From Faecalibacterium prausnitzii (GTDB lineage Bacteria; Bacillota; Clostridia; Oscillospirales; Ruminococcaceae), in contig SFDE01000020.1 of the NCBI GenBank assembly GCA_004558805.1, forward strand, positions 1 through 31,188: 31,188 nucleotides of DNA. Direction: 5' to 3'. Below the pieces are notes generated by a model, which did no database searches, had not been told where the DNA came from, and saw only the letters and a program-made list of their open reading frames with translations. Numbering within the stretch: the stretch's first letter is position 1; each line of letters starts with the position of its first letter. Below are positions 7,788 to 16,851 of the stretch, piece by piece. The position numbers were made by a program, and so were the translations under genes.

Positions 7788-8726
7788 ATGCTGACCATCA
7801 CATTGCTGGGCACCGGGGCGACCATGCCTCTGGCGGACCGCGCTCTCAGTGCGGCGTTTGTACAGTGCGGCGGGCAGGGGCTGCTGTTTGACTGCGGCGA
7901 GGGCACACAGGCGGCGGCACGCCGTGCCGGGGTGAACCTGATGCGGGCGGACGGCATCTGCCTGACCCACTACCATGGAGACCATATATTCGGGCTGCCG
8001 GGGCTTTTGCAGACTCTGGGCTGTCAGGAGCGTAAAGCACCGCTGACCCTGCTGGGTCCCAAGGGGCTGGAGGAGTTTGCCGGGGTGCTGCGTGCCCTTA
8101 CGGGACCGCTGCCCTACCCGGTGCAGCTGCGGCAGCTGGAGGCGGATAGCCCGGTGCCGCTGCAGCAGCTGTCTGCCGGCTGGACGCCGGGGGCGGCGCT
8201 TTTGCCCTTTGCCACCTGCCACCGGGTCCGGAGCCTTGGCTACCGGCTGGAGCTGCCCCGTGCCGGGCGTTTCATGCCGGAAAAAGCGGCGGCGCTGGAG
8301 GTGCCGGTGCAGCAGTGGAAGCAGCTGCAGCAGGGGCAGCCGGTGGACCTGCCGGGACGTCGGGTCCTGCCTCAGGAGGTACTGGGCGAACCCCGCCGGG
8401 GCTTGAGCATGGTATTCTCCGGGGATACAGCGCCCTGCGGCTCCCTTGCTGCGGCGGCAAAGGACACCGACCTTTTGATCTGCGATGCCACCTACGCCCT
8501 GCCGGAGCAGGAGGTGCAGGCAAAGCAGTGGGGGCACAGCACCTTTGGGCAGAGCGCCCGGCTTGCGGCGCAGGCGGGGACACACCGGCTGTGGCTGACC
8601 CACTATTCCCCTATGATCCTGGACCCGGAGGCGGAGCTGCCCCGGGCGAGGGAGTTTTTCCCGGCGGCGGAATGCGGCTTTGACGGCAAGTGCATCACCC
8701 TGCGGTATGAGGAGGCAGAATCATGA
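7788..8726 (+). CDS. rnz: Ribonuclease Z (tRNA 3' endonuclease)
   Basis: 312 residues, typical of the short bacterial form. It is a metallo-beta-lactamase-fold endonuclease that removes the 3' trailer of tRNA precursors. Motifs: LLGTGATMP start (7-14), FDCGEGTQ (34-41), the zinc box THYHGDH at 60-66 (His61, His63, Asp65, His66), a later HRVRSLGYRL block, FSGDTAPC with the metal Asp, GHST and LTHYSP near the C-terminus. AGGAG ends 7 bases before the ATG at 7788; an in-frame ATG at 7782 sits too close to that site. Its stop overlaps the cca start by four bases (ATGA), so the two tRNA 3'-end enzymes are translationally coupled. Canonical HLHGDH reads HYHGDH here, a common variant. Confidence 0.9.
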   Translation: MLTITLLGTGATMPLADRALSAAFVQCGGQGLLFDCGEGTQAAARRAGVNLMRADGICLTHYHGDHIFGLPGLLQTLGCQERKAPLTLLGPKGLEEFAGVLRALTGPLPYPVQLRQLEADSPVPLQQLSAGWTPGAALLPFATCHRVRSLGYRLELPRAGRFMPEKAAALEVPVQQWKQLQQGQPVDLPGRRVLPQEVLGEPRRGLSMVFSGDTAPCGSLAAAAKDTDLLICDATYALPEQEVQAKQWGHSTFGQSARLAAQAGTHRLWLTHYSPMILDPEAELPRAREFFPAAECGFDGKCITLRYEEAES

Positions 8727-9958
8727 GGGACATCCGGCTGGATGAGGGGGCGGCGGCGCTGCTGCAGCGGCTCCATGCCGCAGGCTATCAGGCATTTGTG
8801 GTGGGAGGCTGCGTCCGGGACAGTCTGCTGGGGCTTTGCCCGCAGGACTGGGACCTGTGCACCAGTGCCCTGCCCGGGCAGATAATGGAGCTGTTTGGGG
8901 CGGAAAACTGCATCCCCACCGGCTTGCAGCATGGCACCGTCACCATAAAACAGGGAGGCAGGCTTTACGAGACCACCACCTTCCGCACCGAGGGCAGCTA
9001 CACCGATGGGCGTCACCCGGACCGGGTACAGTTTGTGCCAAAGGTGGAGGAAGATCTGGCACGGCGGGACCTTACCATCAACGCCATCGCCTACAACCGG
9101 CAGCGGGGGCTGGTGGACCCCTTTGGGGGGCAGGAGGATCTGGCGCACAGGATCATCCGGGCGGTGGGAGACCCTGCCACCCGGTTTGAGGAGGATGCTC
9201 TGCGGATCCTGCGGCTGTACCGCTTTGGGGCACGGTTCGGCTTTGCCATCGAAGAAAAGACCGATGCCGCCGCCAAGGCACTGTGCAGCCGTCTGGACTG
9301 CGTGTCGGTGGAGCGGATCCAGGAGGAACTGGCAAAGCTCCTTGTCGCCCCCCAGCCCGGGGGCTACCTTGTGCCGGAGGTCATGGCGGCGATCCTGCCG
9401 GAACTGTCCGGGCAGGCACTGGCAAAGGCGGCACCGGTGGTGGACGCCTGCCCATCGGGAAAGGCAGCACTGCCGGTGCGGCTTGCTGCCCTGCTGGAAA
9501 GTCTGGGAGAGGAGGGGGTCCGCCGGACCCTGCGCCGGCTGCGCTGCTCCAACGCCTGTGTGGAGCAGACGGCGGTGCTGGTAAGGGAGAACCGGGAGTT
9601 TGCCCGCTGGGGGACCCTTGCCGCCCCGGAACAGAAGCTCTGGCTGCGGAAACTGCTGGGCAGGCAGGATCTGGAGACGGTGGAAGGGCTTGCCGCCCTC
9701 TGCGCCGCAAAGGAGCCGGAAAACCAGCCCCGATACCGGCAGCTCCTGCAGACCGCCCGGGCGGTGGAAGAAGCGGGGCTGTGCTGCCGTATCGCCCAGC
9801 TGGCGGTAAACGGGCGGGACCTGATGGCAGCGGGGATCCCGGCGGGACCGGCGCTGCGCTCCACCTTGGAACGGCTGCTGGAGCAGGTGATCCGGGAACA
9901 GCTGCCCAACGAAAAAGAGCCGCTGCTGGCAGCGGCGGTGCAGTCTGCTGCGACTTGA
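8723..9958 (+). CDS. cca: CCA tRNA nucleotidyltransferase
   Basis: 411 residues. This class II nucleotidyltransferase adds or repairs the CCA end of tRNAs using CTP and ATP without a template. Seen: GGCVRD at 28-33, the catalytic DWD (Asp42, Asp44), the RRDLTINAIAYN block (114-125) that contacts the nucleotide, and the EEDALRILRLYRFGARF helix (156-172), whose EDxxR pattern selects bases. The C-terminal ~200 residues are the helical tRNA-binding part with no HD phosphohydrolase motif that I can see. The start is fixed by the ATGA overlap with rnz. A-adding-only relatives cannot be fully excluded from motifs alone. Confidence 0.9.
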   Translation: MRDIRLDEGAAALLQRLHAAGYQAFVVGGCVRDSLLGLCPQDWDLCTSALPGQIMELFGAENCIPTGLQHGTVTIKQGGRLYETTTFRTEGSYTDGRHPDRVQFVPKVEEDLARRDLTINAIAYNRQRGLVDPFGGQEDLAHRIIRAVGDPATRFEEDALRILRLYRFGARFGFAIEEKTDAAAKALCSRLDCVSVERIQEELAKLLVAPQPGGYLVPEVMAAILPELSGQALAKAAPVVDACPSGKAALPVRLAALLESLGEEGVRRTLRRLRCSNACVEQTAVLVRENREFARWGTLAAPEQKLWLRKLLGRQDLETVEGLAALCAAKEPENQPRYRQLLQTARAVEEAGLCCRIAQLAVNGRDLMAAGIPAGPALRSTLERLLEQVIREQLPNEKEPLLAAAVQSAAT

Positions 9959-9983
9959 CAACCGGTGCGGACTGCGTTACTAT
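9955..9983 (+). promoter_or_regulatory. Promoter of mnmA-tcdA overlapping the cca stop codon
   Basis: A perfect TTGACA (9955-9960) contains the TGA stop of cca; 17 bases later lies TACTAT (9978-9983). An AT-rich start region follows. Confidence 0.7.
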
Positions 9984-10024
9984 TATAACTACTGATTTAG
10001 TGTGTTTATTATAAAGGAGACCCT

Positions 10025-11131
10025 ATGACAACTCAGACCTCAGACCTTTGCACCCCCCGTGCCCTCATCGCCATGAGCGGCGGCGTGGACAGCTCGGTGG
10101 CGGCGTGGCTGATGCAGGATGCAGGATACCAGTGCACCGGCATCACCATGCGCCTTACCCGCAACGAAACACTGGGGCAGTCCGGCTTCCATACCTGCTG
10201 CTCCGAGACCGACATCGAGGACGCTGCACAGGTGGCGTTTGTGCTGGACATCCCCTATGAGGTGCTGGACTTCACCGCCGACTTCCGGGAAAAGATCATC
10301 GAAAAATTTATCCGGGTCTACGAGGCAGGCGGCACCCCCAACCCCTGCATCGACTGCAACAAGTATATGAAGTTCCACCACCTGCTCACATGGGCGCAGC
10401 AGCACGACATAGACTATGTGGTCACCGGACACTATGCCCGGGTGGAGTGGGACGAGGCGGCAGGGCGCTGGCTGTTGAAAAAGGGTCTGGACGAGGGTAA
10501 GGACCAGAGCTATGTGCTGTACAATCTGACCCAGGAGCAGCTGGCACACATCCGCCTGCCGCTGGGTGCCCTGCATAAGTCGGAGGTGCGGCAGATCGCA
10601 GAAAAGCAAAAGTTCGTCAACGCCCGCAAGCAGGACAGTCAGGACATCTGCTTTGTGCCGGATGGGGATTACGCCCGCTTTATGGAGGACTTTACCGGCA
10701 AGCACTACCCGGCGGGAGATTTTGTGGACCGGGACGGCAGGGTAGTAGGCAGGCATCAGGGTGCGGTGCGCTACACCCTGGGGCAGCGCAAGGGCTTGGG
10801 GCTTGCCATGGGGGCACCGGTGTACGTCTGCGGCAAGGATATGCAGGCAAACACGGTGACGGTGGGTCCGGAGACGGAGCTTTTTGACCGCATCGTGTAT
10901 GCAGAGGATGTAAACTGGATCGCCATCCCGGCTCTCACCGAGCCGCTGCGGGTCACCGCCCGCACCCGGTACCATCAGACGGAGCAGACCGCCACCGTCT
11001 ACCCGGCGGAAAACGGTTTCCGGCTGGAATTTGACCAGCCCCAGCGCGCCCCCACCCCGGGACAGGCTGTGGTGCTGTATCAGGGGGATGTGGTGCTGGG
11101 AGGCGGCACCATTACCAAAGTGGAAAAGTAA
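10025..11131 (+). CDS. mnmA: tRNA-uridine 2-sulfurtransferase MnmA
   Basis: 368 residues, normal length. It thiolates U34 of tRNA-Lys, -Glu and -Gln: it adenylates the uridine, then transfers sulfur through a persulfide. Seen: the PP-loop SGGVDSS (18-24), TPNPCIDCN (104-112) with the catalytic Cys108, and DSQDICF (204-210) with the second catalytic Cys209, followed by the GQRKGLGL stretch and the C-terminal beta domain. It carries the CCSETDIEDA segment (58-67) common in Firmicutes homologues. AAAGGAG lies about 5 bases before the ATG. It is first in a pair with tcdA, 10 bases apart. The sulfur-donor desulfurase is not in this window. Confidence 0.94.
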   Translation: MTTQTSDLCTPRALIAMSGGVDSSVAAWLMQDAGYQCTGITMRLTRNETLGQSGFHTCCSETDIEDAAQVAFVLDIPYEVLDFTADFREKIIEKFIRVYEAGGTPNPCIDCNKYMKFHHLLTWAQQHDIDYVVTGHYARVEWDEAAGRWLLKKGLDEGKDQSYVLYNLTQEQLAHIRLPLGALHKSEVRQIAEKQKFVNARKQDSQDICFVPDGDYARFMEDFTGKHYPAGDFVDRDGRVVGRHQGAVRYTLGQRKGLGLAMGAPVYVCGKDMQANTVTVGPETELFDRIVYAEDVNWIAIPALTEPLRVTARTRYHQTEQTATVYPAENGFRLEFDQPQRAPTPGQAVVLYQGDVVLGGGTITKVEK

Positions 11132-11141
11132 GGAGAAGTAT

Positions 11142-11912
11142 ATGCAGGATCAGTATTCCCGCACCCAGCTGCTGCTGGGTGCGCAGGCGATGGAAAAGCT
11201 TCACGGCTCCCGGGTGGCGGTGTTCGGCATCGGCGGCGTGGGGGGCTACACGGTGGAGGCGCTGGCACGCAGCGGCGTGGGGGCGCTGGACCTTATCGAC
11301 GACGACAAGGTCTGCCTGACCAACCTGAACCGTCAGATCATTGCCACCCGCAGCACCGTGGGACAGTACAAGGTAGAGGTGGCGCAGCAGCGCATCCACG
11401 ACATCGACCCCAATATTCAGGTCACCACCCATAAGTGCTTTTTTGGACCGGAGACCCAGGATCAGTTCGATTTTACCCAGTACGACTATGTAGTGGACGC
11501 CATCGACACGGTCACCGGCAAACTGGCGCTGGTGATGAAGTGTCAGGAGGCGGGCACCCCCATCATCTGCTCCATGGGTGCAGGCAACAAGATGGATCCC
11601 ACCCGGTTTGAGGTCACCGACATCTACAAGACCTCGGTGTGCCCCCTTGCCAAGGTCATGCGCACCGAGTGCCGCAAGCGGAAGATCAAACACCTGAAGG
11701 TGGTCTACTCCCGGGAGCCTGCCATGACCCCCATAGAGGACGATTCCATCAGCTGCAAGCACGACTGTATCTGCCCTCCGGGGACCCAGCGCAAGTGCAC
11801 TGTCCGCCGTGCCGTGCCAGGCTCCAACGCCTTTGTGCCCTCGGTGGCAGGGCTCATCATTGCCGGCGAGGTGGTCAAGGACCTTGTGGGCTTTGTGCCC
11901 CTGAAAGGCTGA
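11142..11912 (+). CDS. tcdA: tRNA threonylcarbamoyladenosine dehydratase (TcdA/ThiF family)
   Basis: 256 residues. This E1-like enzyme uses ATP to cyclise t6A37 to ct6A in ANN-decoding tRNAs. Seen: GIGGVGGY (29-36) nucleotide loop, DLIDDDKV acidic strand, NLNRQI, DAIDTVTGK, SMGAGNKMDPTRF and KTSVCPLAKVMR, all in TcdA (YgdL) order. A Cys-rich stretch (SCKHDCICPPG plus KCTVRR) follows the position where other E1-like proteins bind zinc. The ATG has AAGGAG 7 bases upstream, directly after the mnmA stop, so both are co-transcribed. Family members in Firmicutes are sometimes only called ThiF-like; the TcdA role is by homology. Confidence 0.88.
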   Translation: MQDQYSRTQLLLGAQAMEKLHGSRVAVFGIGGVGGYTVEALARSGVGALDLIDDDKVCLTNLNRQIIATRSTVGQYKVEVAQQRIHDIDPNIQVTTHKCFFGPETQDQFDFTQYDYVVDAIDTVTGKLALVMKCQEAGTPIICSMGAGNKMDPTRFEVTDIYKTSVCPLAKVMRTECRKRKIKHLKVVYSREPAMTPIEDDSISCKHDCICPPGTQRKCTVRRAVPGSNAFVPSVAGLIIAGEVVKDLVGFVPLKG

Positions 11913-11935
11913 TCGCTCCGGCGCATAAAACAGAA

Positions 11936-11974
11936 AAAGGGGCTGCTGCACCAGACCGGTGCAGCAGCCCCTTT
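11936..11974. terminator. Bidirectional terminator
   Basis: A perfect 17-bp inverted repeat (AAAGGGGCTGCTGCACC and its complement) around AGACC. The minus-strand exit has five T, the plus exit three, so it serves both tcdA and the ABC exporter operon. Confidence 0.88.
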
Positions 11975-11990
11975 GGCGTATACGGAAAAC

Positions 11991-13766
11991 TCAGGTCTGG
12001 ACGCCCTCAAACTGGCTGTTGTACAGCTTGGCGTAAAAACCGCCCTGTGCCAGCAGCTGGTCGTGATTGCCCTGCTCCACGATGTGACCATCCTTCATCA
12101 CAAGGATGACGTCCGCTTCCCGGATGGTGGAAAGCCGGTGTGCCACGATAAAGCTGGTGCGTCCCTCCATCATCCGGGCAAATGCCTTCTGGATGCGCAC
12201 CTCGGTGCGGGTGTCGATGGAGGAGGTCGCCTCGTCCAGGATCAGCATAGGCGGCAGGCAGAGCATCACCCGGGCGATGCACAGCAGCTGCTTCTGTCCC
12301 TGACTGATGTTGCCGCCGTCCTCGGCGATCACCGTATCGTAGCCCTCCGGCAGACGGCGGATAAAGCTGTCTGCGTGTGCCGCTTTTGCGGCAGCCACGA
12401 TTTCTTCAAGGGTGGCGTCGGGCTTGCCGTAGGCGATGTTCTCCCGGACGGTACCGGCACGGAGCCAGGTGTCCTGCAGCACCATGCCGTAGCTGCTCCG
12501 GAGGGAGGCACGGGTCATCTGCCGGACATCGGTGCCGGAGACCCGGATGCTGCCGCTGTCTACGTCATAGAACCGCATCAGCAGGTTGATCAGGGTGGTC
12601 TTGCCACAACCGGTGGGTCCCACGATGGCAATGCGCTGTCCGGGCTTTACGTCCAGACTCAGCTCCTCGATAAGGGGGCGGTCCGGCTGGTAGCGGAAAG
12701 CGACATCTTGCAGCTCCACATGCCCGTCGGGCTGCAGGACAACGGCGTTTTCTGCCTCCGGGACCTGATCTTCGGCGTCCAGCAGCTCAAAGACCCGGGC
12801 GGCGCACGCCAGTGCGTTCTGCAGCTCGGTGATCACGCCGGAGATCTCGTTGAAGGGCTTGGTGTACTGGTTGGCGTAGCTCAGGAAAATGCTGAGCTGA
12901 CCGATGGTGATGCCCCCGGCAACGGCGTACAGAGCGCCCACCAGCCCCACGCCGGCGTAGACGATGTTGTTCACGAACCGGGTGGCGGGGTTGGTCAGGC
13001 TGGAAAAGAAGATCGCCTTCAGACTCACAGACTGGAGCCGGTCGTTTACCCGGTCAAAAGCGGCAAGGCTCTCGCTTTCGTGCCCGAACGCCTGCACCAC
13101 CTTCTGTCCCTCGATCATTTCGTTGACCAGAGCGGTCTGCTGTCCCCGGACGGTGCTCTGGCTCTGGAAATAGCTGTAGCTCCGCTTGGCAAGAAAGCTT
13201 GCCACCACAAGGCTCAGGGGGGTGATGCACACCACCACAAGGGTAATGGGCACATTCTGGCTCAGCATGAACAGCAGGGTGCCAAGGATGGTCAGGACAC
13301 CGGAGAACAGCTGGGTAAAGCCCACGAGCAAGCCGTCGGCAAGGGTGTCCACGTCTGCCACCATGCGGCTCACGATGTCGCCGGAGGGGTGGCTGTCCAG
13401 ATAGGACAAAGGCAGGGTCTGGATCTTCCGCAGGGCGGCGTTCCGCAGGTCCCGGCTCACCGAGAAGGTGATGCGGTTGTTGCAGACGCTCAGCAGCCAC
13501 TGTGCCAGAGCGGCGGCTGCTGCCACCACAAGGATCTGTACGATGATCTGCCGTACACCGGCAAAGTCCACCTGCCCTTTGCTCAGCATCAGGTCGATGG
13601 CGTTGCCGCAGAGGATGGGGACGTACAGCTGTGCCGCCACGCTTACCGCCGCCACCAGAAGGCTGCACACCACAAAGAGGCGGTAGGGACGGATCTTTTC
13701 CAGCACCCGGGACAGGGTCGCTTTGCGCTGTTCCGGGGTCAGGCTGCTTTTTGCTTTTGCACTCAT
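11991..13766 (-). CDS. Heterodimeric ABC exporter, subunit with the intact catalytic site
   Basis: 591 residues, a half-transporter with N-terminal transmembrane domain (six helices within about 25-320) and C-terminal nucleotide-binding domain. NBD: Walker A GPTGCGKTT (383-391), signature NISQGQ (486-491), Walker B MLILDE with catalytic Glu512, and switch His543 (AHR). The SQGQ signature is the form usual in the TM288/LmrD-like partner of heterodimers. Its ATG overlaps the stop of the upstream gene by four bases. Together the two subunits should export a lipophilic drug, lipid or peptide; the substrate cannot be read from sequence. No accessory peptidase or bacteriocin gene is adjacent. Confidence 0.9.
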   Translation of the reverse strand: MSAKAKSSLTPEQRKATLSRVLEKIRPYRLFVVCSLLVAAVSVAAQLYVPILCGNAIDLMLSKGQVDFAGVRQIIVQILVVAAAAALAQWLLSVCNNRITFSVSRDLRNAALRKIQTLPLSYLDSHPSGDIVSRMVADVDTLADGLLVGFTQLFSGVLTILGTLLFMLSQNVPITLVVVCITPLSLVVASFLAKRSYSYFQSQSTVRGQQTALVNEMIEGQKVVQAFGHESESLAAFDRVNDRLQSVSLKAIFFSSLTNPATRFVNNIVYAGVGLVGALYAVAGGITIGQLSIFLSYANQYTKPFNEISGVITELQNALACAARVFELLDAEDQVPEAENAVVLQPDGHVELQDVAFRYQPDRPLIEELSLDVKPGQRIAIVGPTGCGKTTLINLLMRFYDVDSGSIRVSGTDVRQMTRASLRSSYGMVLQDTWLRAGTVRENIAYGKPDATLEEIVAAAKAAHADSFIRRLPEGYDTVIAEDGGNISQGQKQLLCIARVMLCLPPMLILDEATSSIDTRTEVRIQKAFARMMEGRTSFIVAHRLSTIREADVILVMKDGHIVEQGNHDQLLAQGGFYAKLYNSQFEGVQT

Positions 13767-15502
13767 TTCCGCTGCTCCCCTTTCTTGAACTGGCTCTCGT
13801 AGATCTCTTCGTACACCGGGCAGCTCTGGCGCAGCTGGTCGTGGGTGCCTCTGCCCACCAGATGCCCGTCATCCAGCACAAGGATCTGGTCCGCATGCTG
13901 GAGGCTGGCGGCACGCTGGCTGACGATGAACACCGTCAGCTCCCCGGGCAGGGCGGCAAGCGCCTTCCGCAGGGCGGCGTCGGTGGCGTAGTCCAGCGCA
14001 CTGGCGCTGTCGTCCAAAATCAGGATCTCCGGCTTGCCCACAAGGGCACGGGCAATGGTCAGACGCTGCTTCTGTCCGCCGGACAGGTTCCGTCCTCCCT
14101 GCTCCACCGGCTCGTCCAGCCCAAGGGGCTTTGCTTTTACAAATTCCGCCGCCTGTGCGGTCTCCAGTGCCGCCCAGAGCTGCTCATCGGTGGCATCCTT
14201 GTTGCCCCACAGCAGGTTGGAGCGGATGGTGCCCCCAAAGAGCTGCGCCTTCTGCATCACGACGCTGACCTTGCTCCGCAGCGCCTCCCGGGGGTAGGCG
14301 GCGGCAGGTCGTCCAAAGATCTCCACGGTGCCCTCGGTGGCATCGTAGAACCGGGGGATCAGATTTACCAGACTGGATTTGCCGCTGCCGGTGCCGCCGA
14401 TGACGCCGATGGTCTCTCCCCGCCGGGCGGTAAAGGTGATGTCCGTAAGGCTGGGAGCGCCGGCACCGGCGTAGGTGAGTCCCACATGGTCAAACCGCAC
14501 TGCATGGTCCCGGGCGGCAGGGTCTGCCTCTCCGGCAAGGCTCTGGGGAAACTGCATCCCCGGCTGGGTGTCCAGCACCGCCTGCACCCGTCCGGCACAT
14601 GCCAGTGCCTTGCTGATCTGCACGATGAGGGTGGCAAGCTTTACCAGCTCCACAAGGATCTGGTTCATGTAGTTTACCAGTGCAATGACATCGCCGGACG
14701 CCATGCCTCCCACATTGATCTCAATGCTGCCCACGTACAGCAGCGCCACGATGGCAATGTTGATGAGCACATAGGTCAGGGGGCTCATGAGGGCGGAGAT
14801 GTGCCCCACATGGAGCTGCATCCGGGTCAGCAGGTCGTTGGCGGACTCAAAGCGGTCCACCTCGGTCTTTTCCTTGTCAAAGGCACGGACCACCCGCACG
14901 CCGGTAAGGTTCTCCCGGGTCAGCCCCAGCACCCGGTCCAGCCGGGTCTGCACGGTCCTGTACAGGGGGCGGGTGACCACCATGATGCCGAACACTACCA
15001 CGCTCAGCAGGGGGATGACCACCACAAAGATCCCGGCGGCACGGGGATTTACGGTAAACGCCATGACCATGGCACCCACCACCACAAAGGGGCTGCGGAG
15101 GAACAGTCGCAAAAACAGGTTCAGACCGCTCTGCACCTGATTTACGTCGCTGGTCATCCGGGTAATGAGGGTGCTGGTGCCCAGAGTGTCCATCTCGGAA
15201 AAGCTCAGCTTCTGGATGTGTTCAAACAGGGCGTGCCGCAGGGCGGTGGAGTAGCCCACTGCCGCCTTGGCAGAAAAGTACTGCGCCGTCAGGCTGCAGG
15301 TAAGTCCGATGAATGCCAGCAGCAGCAGGATGCCGCAGCGCACCAGAATATAGTGCAGGTCCTGTGCCGCAATGCCTACGTTGACGATGTCCGCCATGAC
15401 CAGCGGAACAAACAGGTCGAAGGTAGCTTCCAGCATCTTAAAAAGCGGCGCAAGGACGCTTTCCCGACGGTAGCCCTTCAGAAAGCCCGCCATTTTGTTC
15501 AA
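13763..15502 (-). CDS. Heterodimeric ABC exporter, subunit with the degenerate site
   Basis: 579 residues with the same TMD-NBD layout. Walker A GGTGSGKSS (369-377) and signature LSGGQ (473-477) are canonical, but Walker B ends ILILDDS, so the catalytic Glu is Asp498, and the switch His is Gln529 (VSQR). These changes define the non-hydrolysing site of heterodimers such as TM287/288 and BmrCD. Paired with the downstream subunit, one ATP site hydrolyses and one only binds. The start is taken as TTG at 15502, about 7 bases after AGGGTGG; an ATG three codons inside (15493) is the alternative but lies far from any ribosome site. It is the first gene of the two-gene operon. Confidence 0.88.
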   Translation of the reverse strand: MNKMAGFLKGYRRESVLAPLFKMLEATFDLFVPLVMADIVNVGIAAQDLHYILVRCGILLLLAFIGLTCSLTAQYFSAKAAVGYSTALRHALFEHIQKLSFSEMDTLGTSTLITRMTSDVNQVQSGLNLFLRLFLRSPFVVVGAMVMAFTVNPRAAGIFVVVIPLLSVVVFGIMVVTRPLYRTVQTRLDRVLGLTRENLTGVRVVRAFDKEKTEVDRFESANDLLTRMQLHVGHISALMSPLTYVLINIAIVALLYVGSIEINVGGMASGDVIALVNYMNQILVELVKLATLIVQISKALACAGRVQAVLDTQPGMQFPQSLAGEADPAARDHAVRFDHVGLTYAGAGAPSLTDITFTARRGETIGVIGGTGSGKSSLVNLIPRFYDATEGTVEIFGRPAAAYPREALRSKVSVVMQKAQLFGGTIRSNLLWGNKDATDEQLWAALETAQAAEFVKAKPLGLDEPVEQGGRNLSGGQKQRLTIARALVGKPEILILDDSASALDYATDAALRKALAALPGELTVFIVSQRAASLQHADQILVLDDGHLVGRGTHDQLRQSCPVYEEIYESQFKKGEQRK

Positions 15503-15537
15503 GGTATATCCACCCTTTCTCTCCTTTGATCCTACCT

Positions 15538-15543
15538 ATTATA
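15538..15543 (-). promoter_or_regulatory. -10 element of the ABC exporter operon
   Basis: A perfect TATAAT on the minus strand, with a weak -35 (TGGTAA) at 17-base spacing. It is divergent from the promoter at 15607-15635. Confidence 0.6.
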
Positions 15544-15606
15544 GCGCAGCGGTGATGGAATTACCAGATAAAACCTTTTGTGCAGCAGAAGGTTCTGCGC
15601 CACCGA

Positions 15607-15635
15607 TTGAGAATTGGGCAGAAACCTGCTATACT
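15607..15635 (+). promoter_or_regulatory. Promoter of the SseB/Sel1-Hsp70 transcript
   Basis: TTGAGA and TATACT with a 17-base spacer, and an extended -10 (TGC before TATACT). The transcript start should be near 15642, about 28 bases before the ATG. Confidence 0.78.
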
Positions 15636-15669
15636 AAGCCTGAGAAATAATGGAAGAACGGTGAGCAAA

Positions 15670-16770
15670 ATGGCAAAAAGAGCAGATGGCGGCATCCGGT
15701 TCCGCCCCATAGACTGCAGAAAGCACAGCACCCCTGCGCCCAGTTACTCTCCCATGGGCACCGGCTGCCCGGCGATCCGGCAGGCGGTGGAGAGGCTGTA
15801 CCACGGGCAGAACGAGGAGACCTTCTGGACCCTTATGGGAGCGCTGAACTACGCTTTGGAGATGGAGACCCATGTGCTGGTGCCTTTGCAGACGGCGGTG
15901 TCCGCCCACTCGGCGCCCACCCCCTGGACCGAACACCCGGTGCCGGCAGAAAAGGCAGAGGGGCTGCCTCTGTGGACCCTCAGCAACGACAAGGGACGCC
16001 GGTGGCTGCCGCTGTTCACCTCCGGGGAGACCGCCTGCGCAGACCGCAGCACCGTCTCCCGCCCCATGGCGGACCGGACGCTGGCAGATGCCATGGAGCT
16101 TGCCCTGTCCACCCCGGGCATCGACGGGGTGGTCATTGACCCCTGGGGACAGTCTGCCACTCTGGACGGCGCTTTGCTCAACGGTTTGCTCCATGCGGCG
16201 CACACCCCGGAGGAGCCGGGGGGAGAAGAGGTGGAGGCAGGCAAAGAGGCGGCACGCCGGGGAGACTGGCGCACGGCGGCGGACTGCTACGATCGTGCCG
16301 CAGAGGCAGGCAACGCCACCGGACTTGCTCTGCTTGCCGACTGCCTGTACAAGGGACGGGGCTTCCAGAAAAACCGCACCGAGGCACGCCGGATGTGGCG
16401 CACCGCAGCACAGGCAGGGGAGGTGCTGGCAATGATCGGGCTGGGGGACGACTGTGCCGCCAGAAAGGACGGTGCCGGCAAGGCACTGATCTATTACCGC
16501 CGTGCCCGGCAGGCAGCAGAACGGATGCCGGACATCGAGTACACCCCGCAGGTCTGCCTGCGGATGGCACAGACCGAGACCCGCTACACCTCCCGGAAAA
16601 AGGCGCTGGTGCTGGCAGCAGAGGCGGCACAGGGCTTTGCCATCCGGGCACGGGAAGGGGAGCCGGATGCCCGGCAGTGGCTGGCAGAGGCGCAGCAGCT
16701 GATCACGGAGCTTACCGCCCAGCCCCAGCCCCGGACGGCGTACAACATAGATTCTTTACAATTGGACTAA
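15670..16770 (+). CDS. SseB N-terminal domain plus Sel1-like repeat protein
   Basis: 366 residues from the ATG at 15670; a GTG three codons upstream (15661) is an equal-frame alternative and the ribosome site (GGTGAG or GGAAGA) does not decide. Residues about 45-173 resemble the SseB N-terminal domain: THVLVPLQ, a LWTLSNDKGRRWLPLFTS core, TLADAMELA and GVVIDPWGQS. Residues about 196-285 are Sel1/TPR-like helical pairs (AADCYDRAAEAGNATGLALL, RMWRTAAQAGEVLAMIGLGD). No signal peptide or catalytic motif. Such repeats usually bind proteins. Only 81 bases separate it from the Hsp70 gene and no promoter is evident there, so a chaperone-linked adaptor role is suggested by context only. Confidence 0.75.
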   Translation: MAKRADGGIRFRPIDCRKHSTPAPSYSPMGTGCPAIRQAVERLYHGQNEETFWTLMGALNYALEMETHVLVPLQTAVSAHSAPTPWTEHPVPAEKAEGLPLWTLSNDKGRRWLPLFTSGETACADRSTVSRPMADRTLADAMELALSTPGIDGVVIDPWGQSATLDGALLNGLLHAAHTPEEPGGEEVEAGKEAARRGDWRTAADCYDRAAEAGNATGLALLADCLYKGRGFQKNRTEARRMWRTAAQAGEVLAMIGLGDDCAARKDGAGKALIYYRRARQAAERMPDIEYTPQVCLRMAQTETRYTSRKKALVLAAEAAQGFAIRAREGEPDARQWLAEAQQLITELTAQPQPRTAYNIDSLQLD

Positions 16771-16851
16771 GAAATGGTCATACCGGGACGGTAAAATATA
16801 CAGGAAACATCCTGAAAGAGCAGAAAACGCAGATACCGGAGAGGAAACAGC

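Noticed and set aside
16771..16851. CIRCE operator or separate heat-shock promoter before the Hsp70 gene
   Set aside because: No TTAGCACTC-type inverted repeat was found, and TAAAAT at about 16792 has no usable -35.
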